The notes under the pieces were generated by a model. That model was not told where the DNA came from and did not search any database. It saw nothing but the letters and a program-made list of their open reading frames with translations. Both the position numbers and the translations under genes were made by a program. From Phycicoccus sp. (GTDB taxonomy: Bacteria > Actinomycetota > Actinomycetes > Actinomycetales > Dermatophilaceae), in NCBI GenBank assembly GCA_017993715.1, contig JAGOME010000012.1:1-64000 (forward strand): a stretch of 64,000 bases of DNA, read 5' to 3'. Positions 1 through 8,216 of the stretch are shown one piece after another (within the stretch, counting starts at the first letter, position 1; every line of letters starts with the position of its first letter).

Positions 1-1
1 G

Positions 2-877
2 TTCTGGCGCCTGCTGGGTGTCGCCCCGCAGGTGGCCGCTCTCGATGACGTGGTGGCGACGACGCGCGAGCAGCGGCCCGACCGCGTGGCGTGGGTGGGC
101 CGGCGGGCGTTAGCGGTGATCGAGGTCGCCCACGAGTGGCCGCGGTTGCTGGCCGCCCTGGACTGGATCACGCAGCACGCTGGCGCCGGTCGCTACCTGC
201 GCGAAGTCACCGCCCCAGGCGTCGACACCAAGCTGATCGAGCGTCATCAGCGCCTACTGGCAGAGATGCTTCAGGCGGTGGGGACCGTCCAGGTGTCCGG
301 TGGGGGTCGCACCTTTGCCGCCCGCTGGGGGTTCGCCGAGCCGACCCCGTTGGTGCACCTGCGCCTCGACCCCACTTTGGCTGCCCTGCCTGCGGGGATT
401 GATGAGGTCGCGCTCCCGCTGAGTGCCATCGGGAGTCTGGCAGTTGCTCCGGAGCGGGTGCTCATCGTCGAGAACCAGGTGAGTTTCCTCAGCGCACCCG
501 TGCCCGTTCGTGGAGCGGTCGTGTGGGGGCACGGCTTCGACGCATTGCGGCTGGGGCGGATCCCCTGGCTCGCCGATGCCCAGGTGCACTACTGGGGCGA
601 TCTCGACACGCATGGTTTCGCGATCTTGCACGGTCTGCGCACCCAGGTGCCCTCAGCTCGCTCGGTTCTCATGGACCGCGAGACGCTTCTGGCGCACCGG
701 GATCGGTGGGTCGCCGAGCCGCGTCCGAGCCGCGCCACCCTCGACACCCTCACCCGCGACGAACGACTGCTGTATACCGAGTTGCTCGACGACACCTACG
801 GCCCGGCGGTCCGTCTGGAGCAGGAGCGCATCGACTGGGCACACGTGTTGAGTGCGCTGACGACCGCGACCGGCTGA
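2..877 (+). CDS. jetD: JetD-like Toprim nuclease subunit of a Wadjet system, 3' part
   Basis: The reading frame is already open at base 2, so this is the C-terminal 291 residues of a protein that begins left of the window. It carries the signature of the DUF3322/DUF2220 (JetD) family: a Toprim glutamate in VLIVENQVSFL near base 460 and the acidic motif YWGDLDTHGF near base 590, followed by a conserved LMD segment. In Wadjet systems JetD is the topoisomerase-VI-like nuclease that cleaves plasmid DNA held by the SMC-like complex JetABC. JetD is usually the last gene, so jetA, jetB and jetC are expected just left of the window. No GAATGCC motif lies in this gene. Confidence 0.85.
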   Translation, partial: FWRLLGVAPQVAALDDVVATTREQRPDRVAWVGRRALAVIEVAHEWPRLLAALDWITQHAGAGRYLREVTAPGVDTKLIERHQRLLAEMLQAVGTVQVSGGGRTFAARWGFAEPTPLVHLRLDPTLAALPAGIDEVALPLSAIGSLAVAPERVLIVENQVSFLSAPVPVRGAVVWGHGFDALRLGRIPWLADAQVHYWGDLDTHGFAILHGLRTQVPSARSVLMDRETLLAHRDRWVAEPRPSRATLDTLTRDERLLYTELLDDTYGPAVRLEQERIDWAHVLSALTTATG

Positions 878-974
878 CCCTCCGGCTCCCATCGATTCGA
901 GGTAATTCGCGCACCCCTGAGCTGCGCCCTAGACCTCGGTTCAATGAAGTCCGAACGATGGCGCATCATGATGC

Positions 975-986
975 TAGCCTTCAAGC
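975..986 (+). promoter_or_regulatory. -10 box TAGCCT of a leaderless promoter for the VapB-like gene
   Basis: TAGCCT at 975-980 lies exactly six bases before the ATG at 987, and there is no purine-rich ribosome binding site. This is the usual arrangement of leaderless actinobacterial transcripts. No clear -35 box is visible. Confidence 0.45.
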
Positions 987-1223
987 ATGAGTATGCGCAC
1001 CACCATCACCGTTGCCGATGATGTGGCAGCGGAGTTGGAGCGCTTGCGGCGCGTGGATGGGCTGGGGCCAAGTGAGGCCCTCAATCTGTTGGCCCGCCGA
1101 GGCATGGCCACCAGGCCAGTGGCGGCTGAGCCCTACGTGCATCACAGCGCCGATCTCGGCCTGCGCATTGATGTCACGGACATCGGCTCCGTGCTCGACC
1201 TCCTCGACGAGGAGGCGCCGTGA
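987..1223 (+). CDS. VapB-like ribbon-helix-helix antitoxin
   Basis: A 78-residue protein whose N-terminus (MSMRTTITVADDVAAELE) has the look of a CopG/Arc ribbon-helix-helix DNA-binding arm followed by two helices. The C-terminal half is acidic (DIGSVLDLLDEEAP), as expected of the toxin-neutralising tail. The stop overlaps the GTG start of the PIN-domain gene by four bases, the standard layout of a type II toxin-antitoxin pair. It probably represses its own promoter. Its place directly behind jetD fits a small defence island. Confidence 0.75.
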   Translation: MSMRTTITVADDVAAELERLRRVDGLGPSEALNLLARRGMATRPVAAEPYVHHSADLGLRIDVTDIGSVLDLLDEEAP

Positions 1224-1645
1224 TCGTCGACGCCAATGTTCTCTTGTACGCCGTCGACTCGACCTCACCCCACCATGCCCAGGCCGCACGCTGGCTGACC
1301 GATGCCCTCAATGGGCAGGAGCGCGTGGGGTTTGCCTGGCAGAGCATCGGCGCCTTTGTCCGGATCGCCACGCATCCGCGGATCAGCGCCAACCCGCTCT
1401 CGGCCGCACAGGCGCAGGACTTTGTGGATGCCTGGCTGGCGGCGCCGCCCGCGTGGATCCCGCCGGTGAGTGAGCGCACCGCGACGGCATACGGGCTGTT
1501 GGCGCGCCGCCACCACGTCACCGGCAACCTTGTGCCGGACGCCCAGCTCGCAGCCCTCGCTTACGAGTTTGGCGTGGCGGTGGTCTCCGCCGATTCGGAC
1601 TTCGCGCGGTTCCGCGAGGTGCGCTGGGTGAACCCGCTCGCCTGA
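1220..1645 (+). CDS. PIN-domain RNase toxin, VapC-like
   Basis: A 141-residue PIN-domain protein. The first acidic residue is D4 (MIVDAN), a second cluster lies in NLVPDAQLAAL, and a DxD pair occurs in SADSDFARF near the end. Together these form the metal site typical of VapC ribonucleases. The GTG start is used because it overlaps the antitoxin stop (GTGA). VapC toxins usually cut tRNA or rRNA when the antitoxin is degraded. The target here cannot be read from sequence. Confidence 0.8.
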   Translation: MIVDANVLLYAVDSTSPHHAQAARWLTDALNGQERVGFAWQSIGAFVRIATHPRISANPLSAAQAQDFVDAWLAAPPAWIPPVSERTATAYGLLARRHHVTGNLVPDAQLAALAYEFGVAVVSADSDFARFREVRWVNPLA

Positions 1646-1695
1646 CCCGGCTGGCCGAAGAACGCCGGCCGACCCCGGCGGGAATGCCGCGCCAT

Positions 1696-1708
1696 TAGGG
1701 TCGGGCCC
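1696..1708 (+). promoter_or_regulatory. -10 box TAGGGT before pnuC
   Basis: TAGGGT at 1696-1701 lies seven bases before the GTG start at 1709 and no ribosome binding site is seen, suggesting a leaderless transcript for the pnuC-nadR run. A copy of the dispersed GAATGCCGY motif sits at 1682, just upstream of the -10 box. Confidence 0.4.
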
Positions 1709-2326
1709 GTGATCGAGTGGATCCTCGCGGAGTGGATGCAGATCGTCGGGTTCGCGACCGGGGCCGCCTGCGTCCTGCTCGCGGCCCGCCGCAACGTGTG
1801 GACCTATCCGCTCGGGATTGCCAACAACGTCGTCTTCCTCGCCGTCTTCGTCGGGGCCGGCCTCTATGCCGCCGCCGCCCTCCAGATCGTCTACCTGGGC
1901 CTCGGTGTCCACGGCTGGTACCGGTGGACCCGGGGCGCCGAGCACGCCAAGACCTACGTGGCCCATATCCCGCGGAGCGCGGCATTCTGGCTCGCCCTGG
2001 CGGGACTGGCCGGCGTCGCCGTCCTGTTCTGGGTGCTCACGATGTTCACCGACTCGCAGGTCGCCTTGGCCGATGCAGCAACGACGTCCGCGAGCCTGGT
2101 TGCCCAGTACATGCTCAACCGCAAGTGGATCGAGAACTGGACCGTGTGGATCGGCGTCGACATCGCCTTCGTCGGGCTGTCGCTGGCCACCGGGTTGTGG
2201 ATCGTCGCCGCCCTCTACGCCCTGTTCATCGGGCTGTGTGTGATGGGGCTGCGCTCCTGGCGTGCCGTCGAGCGGGACAGTGCGCCGGAGTGGGACCCGG
2301 TCGCGATCAGCGGGGCCACCCCGTGA
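1709..2326 (+). CDS. pnuC: PnuC-type nicotinamide riboside transporter
   Basis: A 205-residue integral membrane protein with about seven hydrophobic segments. It has PnuC landmarks: RRNVWTYPLGIANN after the first helices and NRKWIENWTVWIGVD in the second half (the W-x-x-E-x-W-x-x-W substrate motif). PnuC proteins move nicotinamide riboside by facilitated diffusion, trapped by phosphorylation inside the cell. The stop overlaps the GTG start of nadR by four bases (GTGA), so uptake and phosphorylation are translationally coupled. The GTG start is supported by the -10 box seven bases upstream. Confidence 0.88.
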   Translation: MIEWILAEWMQIVGFATGAACVLLAARRNVWTYPLGIANNVVFLAVFVGAGLYAAAALQIVYLGLGVHGWYRWTRGAEHAKTYVAHIPRSAAFWLALAGLAGVAVLFWVLTMFTDSQVALADAATTSASLVAQYMLNRKWIENWTVWIGVDIAFVGLSLATGLWIVAALYALFIGLCVMGLRSWRAVERDSAPEWDPVAISGATP

Positions 2327-3426
2327 GCGCGCACGGACTCTCCGGAATGCCGCTCACGGGCGGTCGTCGGTACCGGCACGGCCTGATCATCGGCAAGTTC
2401 TATCCGCTGCACTCCGGCCATGGCCACCTCATCCGCGAAGCGCTGCGCCAGTGCGAGCGCGTCACGGTGCAAGTGCTCGCGTCCAGCGTCGAGTCGATCC
2501 CGATGGAGGTGCGCGCGGACTGGATCCGTGAGGAGCACCCAGGCGCCCACGTCGTCGCCGCCATCGACGATGCCCCCGTCGACTTCGCCTCGGCGACTGC
2601 CTGGGACGAGCACACGGCATTCATCGTCGGTCTCCTTGACGGCCCCGTCGACGCGGTGTTCACGTCCGACGCCTACGGGGAGGAGCTGGCCGCGCGCCTG
2701 GGTGCCTCGTGGGTGCAGATCGACCCGGGACGCGTCCGCAACCCCGTGTCCGCCAGCGCGATCCGTGCCGATGTCGCGAGCCGATGGCATGAGCTTGCTC
2801 CCGCCGTGCGGTCAACCCTCGCCGCGCGCATCGTCGTCCTCGGCGCCGAGTCCACCGGGACGACGACGCTCACCCAAGCCCTCGCCGACAGGCTCGACAC
2901 CCTCTGGGTCCCCGAGTACGGCCGCGAGCTCTCCGAAACCCGCGAAGGCGGCCTCACCGCCCCGTGGCGCAGCGACGAGTTCGATCTCGTCGTCGAACGC
3001 CAGATCGCCCTCGAAGACAGGGCGTTGCGACGCATCCCCAGGCCGATCCTGCTCTGCGACACCGACATCCTCGCAACCGCAATCTGGCACGAGCGCTATG
3101 TGGGCCAGCCAGCCCCCCGCATCATGGCCCGGGCCACGGCGCGCCCGCCCGAGCTCTATCTCCTCACCGGTGATGAGATCCCCTTCGTCCAGGACGGGAT
3201 GCGCGACGGTGAGCACCTGCGGGCCGCGATGCAGGACCGCTTCCGCGAGGTGCTCGCTGCCCAGCCCGTGCCCTGGGTGGAGCTACATGGCGACCCGGCC
3301 ACCCGGTTGGCCACGGCCCTCCCCCTCGTGCGCAAGGCCGTTGCCCGCCGCCTCACCTTTGCCACGCCTCTCGAAGGGGCGCCCGAGGACGTTCAACGCG
3401 CCCGAGTCCGCGAGGCTGCCGGATAG
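2323..3426 (+). CDS. nadR: NadR-like NMN adenylyltransferase / nicotinamide riboside kinase
   Basis: A 367-residue bifunctional NAD-salvage enzyme. The N-terminal nucleotidyltransferase domain starts with GKFYPLHSGH (residues 24-33; HSGH is the HxGH signature). The C-terminal kinase domain has GAESTGTTTL at about 174-183, where the P-loop of NadR kinases lies. The usual Lys of this loop is replaced by Thr. I chose the GTG that overlaps the pnuC stop; an internal ATG at 2347 is an alternative. There is no N-terminal DNA-binding domain like that of enterobacterial NadR, so it is probably purely enzymatic. The next gene begins nine bases downstream. Confidence 0.85.
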   Translation: MSAHGLSGMPLTGGRRYRHGLIIGKFYPLHSGHGHLIREALRQCERVTVQVLASSVESIPMEVRADWIREEHPGAHVVAAIDDAPVDFASATAWDEHTAFIVGLLDGPVDAVFTSDAYGEELAARLGASWVQIDPGRVRNPVSASAIRADVASRWHELAPAVRSTLAARIVVLGAESTGTTTLTQALADRLDTLWVPEYGRELSETREGGLTAPWRSDEFDLVVERQIALEDRALRRIPRPILLCDTDILATAIWHERYVGQPAPRIMARATARPPELYLLTGDEIPFVQDGMRDGEHLRAAMQDRFREVLAAQPVPWVELHGDPATRLATALPLVRKAVARRLTFATPLEGAPEDVQRARVREAAG

Positions 3427-3435
3427 GCTGACGAT
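3424..3435 (+). promoter_or_regulatory. Possible internal -10 box TAGGCT before the MoxR gene
   Basis: TAGGCT at 3424-3429, overlapping the nadR stop codon, lies six bases before the GTG at 3436. It could give the MoxR-VWA genes their own leaderless transcript besides read-through from pnuC-nadR. Confidence 0.35.
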
Positions 3436-5007
3436 GTGTCAGATCGGTGGCAGAAGGTCTCGGTGTCGCCCACGGCTCCTGAGCACGCGGGGGGCATCGC
3501 GCAACTGACGGCGCAGGATCTGTTTCGCGCACCGCCCGGGCCCGCCGCGGTCCCCGTCGACGAGAAGCTGCGCCAGGCGTACTACTGGATCGTCAACCGC
3601 GCGGTCATCTCGCCCTACTACGACATCGAATTCTCCCGAAGCGCCCCGCTCACCTACACCCTGGGCGATGCCGGAGCCGTCCTGACCCTGCCCGCCGACC
3701 CGTCCTACACGTCCAACGTGCTGCTGCCGCTGCTGACGTTCGCCGTGGGCGGCAAGTGCCTCATGATCGGCGGTCCCGGCCGCGGCAAGACCACCGTCGC
3801 GGTCCTCATGGGCGTGCTCGCCGGCTCCACCGCCGACGAGGTTCGCCGTGGCGTCCAGCAGGGACAGCCACAGTTGACGATCAGTGACCTCGTCGGGATC
3901 CCCCTGCCGCGTGACCTCATCAATGCCGGCAGCCTCGCCGAGATCGGCATTGCCTGGCGCGACTGGCTCACCCGCCCGGTCAAGATCGTCGACGAGTACA
4001 ACCGCATCCCGACCAAGACGCAGTCTGCACTGCTGACCATGGTGGCCGAGGGCTACGTCGAGAGCCACGACCAGATGCACCGCACCAACCCCGACGATGG
4101 CGTGGAGAGCTGGTTCTTCACCGCCAACGACGACGCCGGTGGCGGCACCTTCCCCGTCATCCAGGCGTTGCGCGACCGCATGGACGTCACCGTCCAGTCC
4201 GCGAGCTTCAACAGCCGATTCCTCGACGAGCTCATCGAGCGGGTCGAGGCTGGCGAGAAGCCCGAGGAGCACGTCCCCACCGAGCTGATCTTCACCGGGG
4301 ACGAGCGGGTCACGATGCGGGACGCGATCCGCGCGGTCGAGGTCCCCGCGCCGGCGCGTCGACGCCTGGAGTTCTTCCTCAGCCACTTCGAGTTCGTCCA
4401 GCACGGTGGCCGGCGCTTCGAGTACCGGACCAAGGACACCGTGACCACTGCCGGCGGGCGCGTCACGGAAACCATCGACGTCAACTCCGGCGCCGACCTC
4501 GCCGCGGACCTCGGCGCGCAGACGATCAATGGCCTGTCCGTGCGCGCCCTGCAGACCCTCATCCTCTATGCCAAGGCCATGGCGTGGTTCCGCGGCGCCG
4601 AGGCCGTCGCCGTTGAGGATGTCGCCGCGGTGCTTCCGTTTGTGTTGCGCGGCAAGTTGTTGCCCAATCCTGCTCATCCCCGCTTCGACATCGGTGTCGA
4701 GCACGAGCTCACCACGGACCTGGTCAGTTGGCTCGCCGACCTCTTCGCAGAGTCCTGCCGCCAATACCAGGCTCTCGGCCGCGACACCGACGACCCGATC
4801 CGTGCCCTCCTCGCCCAGTTCGACGAGGGTCTCGACACGGTGACGACCATCGAGGCATCGAGGCGGCTGACCGAGATCGAGTCGCGGATCCGCGCGATCT
4901 CCGCGTCGGGCAAGCTCTATGGGCGCGACTTTGACGACCTGACCGCCCTGAAGTACCTGCACCAGCGGTACACCGCCTATGAGACGTGGGCGGAGGGTCG
5001 GGGTTGA
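3436..5007 (+). CDS. MoxR-type AAA+ ATPase
   Basis: A 523-residue AAA+ protein of the MoxR/CobS type. Walker A is GGPGRGKT (about residues 112-119). Walker B is KIVDEYNR (about 183-190), where MoxR proteins have DE-x-NR. A sensor-like WFFTANDD and the segment SFNSRFLDEL follow. The first 90 residues and the last 200 are not conserved parts of the domain. MoxR ATPases act with VWA proteins as chaperone-like machines that mature or insert metal into clients. A VWA gene lies two genes downstream in the same operon. Start is GTG nine bases after nadR; the end overlaps the next gene. Confidence 0.85.
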   Translation: MSDRWQKVSVSPTAPEHAGGIAQLTAQDLFRAPPGPAAVPVDEKLRQAYYWIVNRAVISPYYDIEFSRSAPLTYTLGDAGAVLTLPADPSYTSNVLLPLLTFAVGGKCLMIGGPGRGKTTVAVLMGVLAGSTADEVRRGVQQGQPQLTISDLVGIPLPRDLINAGSLAEIGIAWRDWLTRPVKIVDEYNRIPTKTQSALLTMVAEGYVESHDQMHRTNPDDGVESWFFTANDDAGGGTFPVIQALRDRMDVTVQSASFNSRFLDELIERVEAGEKPEEHVPTELIFTGDERVTMRDAIRAVEVPAPARRRLEFFLSHFEFVQHGGRRFEYRTKDTVTTAGGRVTETIDVNSGADLAADLGAQTINGLSVRALQTLILYAKAMAWFRGAEAVAVEDVAAVLPFVLRGKLLPNPAHPRFDIGVEHELTTDLVSWLADLFAESCRQYQALGRDTDDPIRALLAQFDEGLDTVTTIEASRRLTEIESRIRAISASGKLYGRDFDDLTALKYLHQRYTAYETWAEGRG

Positions 5008-5660
5008 GGGGTCCGGGCCACCTGGCGAATGCCGCGTCCGCCGCGGACGCGCCCGCCTCCTTGCCCGTGCTCCCGGGCTTGGACCTGGCTCTCGCGGCCA
5101 CCAACGTCGTTCACTCCGGCGGCGATCCCGCGCGATTCGCCACCTCACTGAATGCCGCGCTGCGCCTGTTGCCGGCCGGGCAGGACCCGACCCCCTACGT
5201 GGTGCTCGCTGCCTGGCGATCGGGCGCGCTGGCCTATCGCCAGGCCGCACTCGGCCACGTGGATGAGCTGCTTGGTGGCGGCCCGTCGGACGCTGCGGCG
5301 GCGGCAGCGTCGCTCGGGTTGCAGGTCGCAGACACCGAAAGGTTCGCGGCAGCCCAACGCACAGACCGGTTCTGGTGGCCGGGCCGCGTCGCCAACCATG
5401 GCTACGTCTGCGCGGTCGGAGGGTTCGTGGGGATCGGGGGCGCCTGGATTGCGCCTCCGCACAGCGGTATTGCGCTTGATGAGCCGGGGGCCTTCGCCAT
5501 CCTGACGGGGCAGGAGTGGTGGCGCCTCGATGCCGATGCCTGGGGGCATCGACTCGTCCCCCTGCCCGGTGAGCCGCCGACGGCATTCGCCTCCCCCGTG
5601 TCCATCGTCTGCCGTCAGGACTCCTACCTGGCCTGGGTGCACGTCGCGGAAGCCTCATGA
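5004..5660 (+). CDS. Unknown protein of the MoxR-VWA operon
   Basis: A 218-residue protein I do not recognise. I chose the TTG at 5004, which overlaps the MoxR stop as TTGA and has GGAGG eight bases upstream; a GTG at 4986 would add six residues. The first 100 residues are Ala/Leu-rich and look helical. The second half is rich in Trp and Gly (RFWWPGR, GGFVGIGGAWIAPP, EWWRLDADAWGHRL), suggesting a beta-rich fold. No signal peptide or membrane segment is evident. Its stop overlaps the ATG of the VWA gene (ATGA), so it is made in step with both ATPase and VWA protein. It may be an adaptor or client. Confidence 0.75.
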   Translation: MRGPGHLANAASAADAPASLPVLPGLDLALAATNVVHSGGDPARFATSLNAALRLLPAGQDPTPYVVLAAWRSGALAYRQAALGHVDELLGGGPSDAAAAAASLGLQVADTERFAAAQRTDRFWWPGRVANHGYVCAVGGFVGIGGAWIAPPHSGIALDEPGAFAILTGQEWWRLDADAWGHRLVPLPGEPPTAFASPVSIVCRQDSYLAWVHVAEAS

Positions 5661-7600
5661 GCGGGACGGCTCTGCGGGGGCAGACCACGCCGCTCGAAGG
5701 GGCGGCGCGGGACGCATGGGTGCGCGCTCAGGCGCTGTGGAACGTCCGCCTCCACGATGCGCGGCTGCGCCCAGGAGCGGGCGCCGAGCGCGGGGCGCCG
5801 GCGTGGTTCTCCTTCCCACCGGAGATCACCGTCGACCCCGACATGATCGCCGCGTTCGGGGCGACGAACGAGCTCGAGAGCGTCTTCGCGCACGAGGTCG
5901 GCCATCACGTCCTCGCCCCCAGCACCCGTGTGGACGCGCTGAAGATCCGGCATCAACTGGCCCGCACCCTCGTCTCGGCCGGCGCAGTCGCCATCAACGC
6001 TGATCACGTTGGGCTGTTGGCCAACCTGTGGACCGATCTGCTCATCAACCATCGGCTGGCGATCCTCCAGCGCCAGCGGGGGGAGGCGACGAGGGAGGGC
6101 GCGCAGGAGCCGGGCGTGATTCGGCTCTCGCGGTTGATCCATGCCGACTCCCGCGATACCAACAGCCGCCTGTGGTGGGTGTACCTGCGGACCTACGAGC
6201 ATCTCTGGAGCCTCCCGTCGGGGTCCCTGTGCCTACCCGAGCCGCCAGATCAGCCACCGCCCCTGCGAGACGATCTCGAGCGCACAGCAACAGCCGCTCT
6301 CGTCGACCGCGATGACGAGCAGAGTCGTCGCCTCCGGGAGGCGCAACTGACGGCGGACCGAGCCGCGCTGGAGCTAGCCCGTGCGACGACCACCCATCCG
6401 GCACTCGACGCCGATCTCCTTGCCGCAGTGGTGAGGACGTTCGCGGCGGACCCTGTCGGTGGCGCCCTGCGCTTCGGCGTCCTCATGGCGCCCTACGTGC
6501 TGGCAGACGGTCCGGGTGCCGGGCAGGTGGACGTCGGCGGGTCTCGCGCAATGCCGGGTGCGCCGGGTGCGCCTGCCGTCCCGCAGGCTCCTGGCATCCC
6601 TGGCCTGCCGGGAGTCTCCGGGTGTGCCGCCGACAGCGCACCCGCGACGGCGGCGGAGTTGGGTCGGATCCTCGCCGACCCACGTCTGTCCGCTCCGCTG
6701 CCCGAGCGCGGGCCTTATGCGCGTGCGGACCACGGGGACGAAGAAGGCGCCGTGGCCACCACCCGCGGACAGGCTTTCGGCCTCAGCCAGACCCTTGAGC
6801 TCTACGCCACGACCGACGCCGACGAGGTCATCGCTGCGTGGTACCGCAGCCAAGCCGCGCGTTGGGTGCGGCCCTATACAGAGCAGCGCACGGCATTCCC
6901 CTCTCCTGACCTCCCCGGGCCAATCGAGCTGTGGGAGAACGGCGATGACCTCGCCGACCTCGATTGGCCGGCCACACTGCAAAGCAGCGTCGACCTCATT
7001 CCCGGCGTCACGACCCGGCGGCGCTCGACCTTGCCCGACGAGCCCACGCCGGTCGAGTCCAGCATCGAGCTCGACCTCTACATCGACTCGTCCGGATCGA
7101 TGCCGAGGCCCGAACGGGAGTCAGCCCCGATCCTGGCCGGGACTATCCTCGCGCTGTCTGTGCTGCGCGGCGGCGGTCGGGTGCGCGTCACGAGCTTCTC
7201 CGGTCCGGGCCAGGTGGCTGGCACAGAACGCTTTTCGCGCGACGCGTCCGCCGTGATACGCGGCCTCGCCGCTTACTTCGGGATGGGGACGACGTTCCCG
7301 CTCGATCTCCTGGAGCGGCGGTACGGCCCGCTGCACCCGCCAGATGACACCACCTGGCGACACCTGGTCGTGCTGTCCGATGACGGCCTAGTCTCCATGT
7401 TCGGTCATGGCAACGAGCCCTACGCGCACGTCGCTGCCGCCGCCCGCACCAAGGTCACTACGGCCACGCTGATCCTGCTGGAGTGGGCCCGAGGGATCGA
7501 GCCGACCGCTCAGGACGCCGGCTACGACTGCGCGTTCGTGGGGACGATGCAGGACGCGCCGCGGGTGTGCGCGCAACTCGCGGAGGTGCTGCATGGCTGA
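5657..7600 (+). CDS. Metallopeptidase-like / VWA-domain protein
   Basis: A 647-residue protein with two recognisable parts. Near the N-terminus HEVGHH (residues 79-84) fits the zinc-binding HExxH motif of gluzincin-type peptidases. From about residue 470 a VWA domain begins, with the MIDAS motif DSSGS (about 477-481) and a later TTF and SDDGL segment. Between them lies a collagen-like Pro-Gly-Ala stretch (about 300-320) that is probably a flexible linker. VWA proteins are the usual partners of MoxR ATPases. Here the partner also has a protease-like head, which is uncommon. The gene overlaps both neighbours by 4-8 bases. Confidence 0.8.
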   Translation: MSGTALRGQTTPLEGAARDAWVRAQALWNVRLHDARLRPGAGAERGAPAWFSFPPEITVDPDMIAAFGATNELESVFAHEVGHHVLAPSTRVDALKIRHQLARTLVSAGAVAINADHVGLLANLWTDLLINHRLAILQRQRGEATREGAQEPGVIRLSRLIHADSRDTNSRLWWVYLRTYEHLWSLPSGSLCLPEPPDQPPPLRDDLERTATAALVDRDDEQSRRLREAQLTADRAALELARATTTHPALDADLLAAVVRTFAADPVGGALRFGVLMAPYVLADGPGAGQVDVGGSRAMPGAPGAPAVPQAPGIPGLPGVSGCAADSAPATAAELGRILADPRLSAPLPERGPYARADHGDEEGAVATTRGQAFGLSQTLELYATTDADEVIAAWYRSQAARWVRPYTEQRTAFPSPDLPGPIELWENGDDLADLDWPATLQSSVDLIPGVTTRRRSTLPDEPTPVESSIELDLYIDSSGSMPRPERESAPILAGTILALSVLRGGGRVRVTSFSGPGQVAGTERFSRDASAVIRGLAAYFGMGTTFPLDLLERRYGPLHPPDDTTWRHLVVLSDDGLVSMFGHGNEPYAHVAAAARTKVTTATLILLEWARGIEPTAQDAGYDCAFVGTMQDAPRVCAQLAEVLHG

Positions 7601-8216
7601 GACCGAAGCGCTCCTGGCCGCCTGGGCCGGACGCGCCGGACCTGAGGACAACGCTTGGGAGACAGCCCAACCCGGGCCTGCCCTGGCCATCGTTGCGACC
7701 CGAATGTCCAGTGTGCCGCGTCCGTTCCTGGACGCCCGCGTGTCGCTGGCTGCCCTCGCTGGTGACATCCTCAGCAGCGATGGGGCCACCGACGGACTCA
7801 CCTGTGTCGGCTTCGCCGACGACGAGCGGGTGCGGCTCGGGGCGGCCATCGGCCTATGGCTCATCGCCAGCGAAGTCCTCATCGAGCCGTTCTCACCTCG
7901 CCTCTCCCCGCAGAAGTCCCACCTGGCCGTGGATGCACTCGCCCTGCGCCTGGCCTCGACCACCCACCCCCTCGACTGGCTCTCGGACGACGAACGCCGG
8001 GAGGAGGCAGCCAGGACGTTCCTGCTCTGGAGCGGCTACCTCCCGGCGGGCGAGACCTCGCAATCCGCCCGGTCCCTGTTGGATGCGCGCGATTCGCTCC
8101 GCCGCAACGCCGCCCTCGCCCAGGCTTACGCCGAACACCGACACCGCGCCGACCTGGCTCGCGCCCTCGCCGAGGCCCGCGCCAAAGAAGCCGCCGCCCG
8201 ATACGCGCATGAGTGA
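7593..8216 (+). CDS. Unknown protein of the MoxR-VWA operon
   Basis: A 207-residue, mostly helical protein without recognisable domain. The ATG overlaps the VWA gene by eight bases, and its stop overlaps the next gene by eight bases (ATGAGTGA), so its place in the operon is firm. The middle carries a hydrophobic segment (AAIGLWLIASEVLI) too polar around it to be a clear membrane helix. The last 40 residues are Ala/Arg/Glu-rich with coiled-coil character. No catalytic motif was seen. Confidence 0.7.
   Translation: MAETEALLAAWAGRAGPEDNAWETAQPGPALAIVATRMSSVPRPFLDARVSLAALAGDILSSDGATDGLTCVGFADDERVRLGAAIGLWLIASEVLIEPFSPRLSPQKSHLAVDALALRLASTTHPLDWLSDDERREEAARTFLLWSGYLPAGETSQSARSLLDARDSLRRNAALAQAYAEHRHRADLARALAEARAKEAAARYAHE

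Noticed and set aside
3439..5688. A 749-residue open frame on the minus strand opposite the MoxR gene
   Set aside because: It is the mirror of a well-supported gene in GC-rich DNA: low-complexity Arg/Gly/Ala composition, no domain, no start signals.
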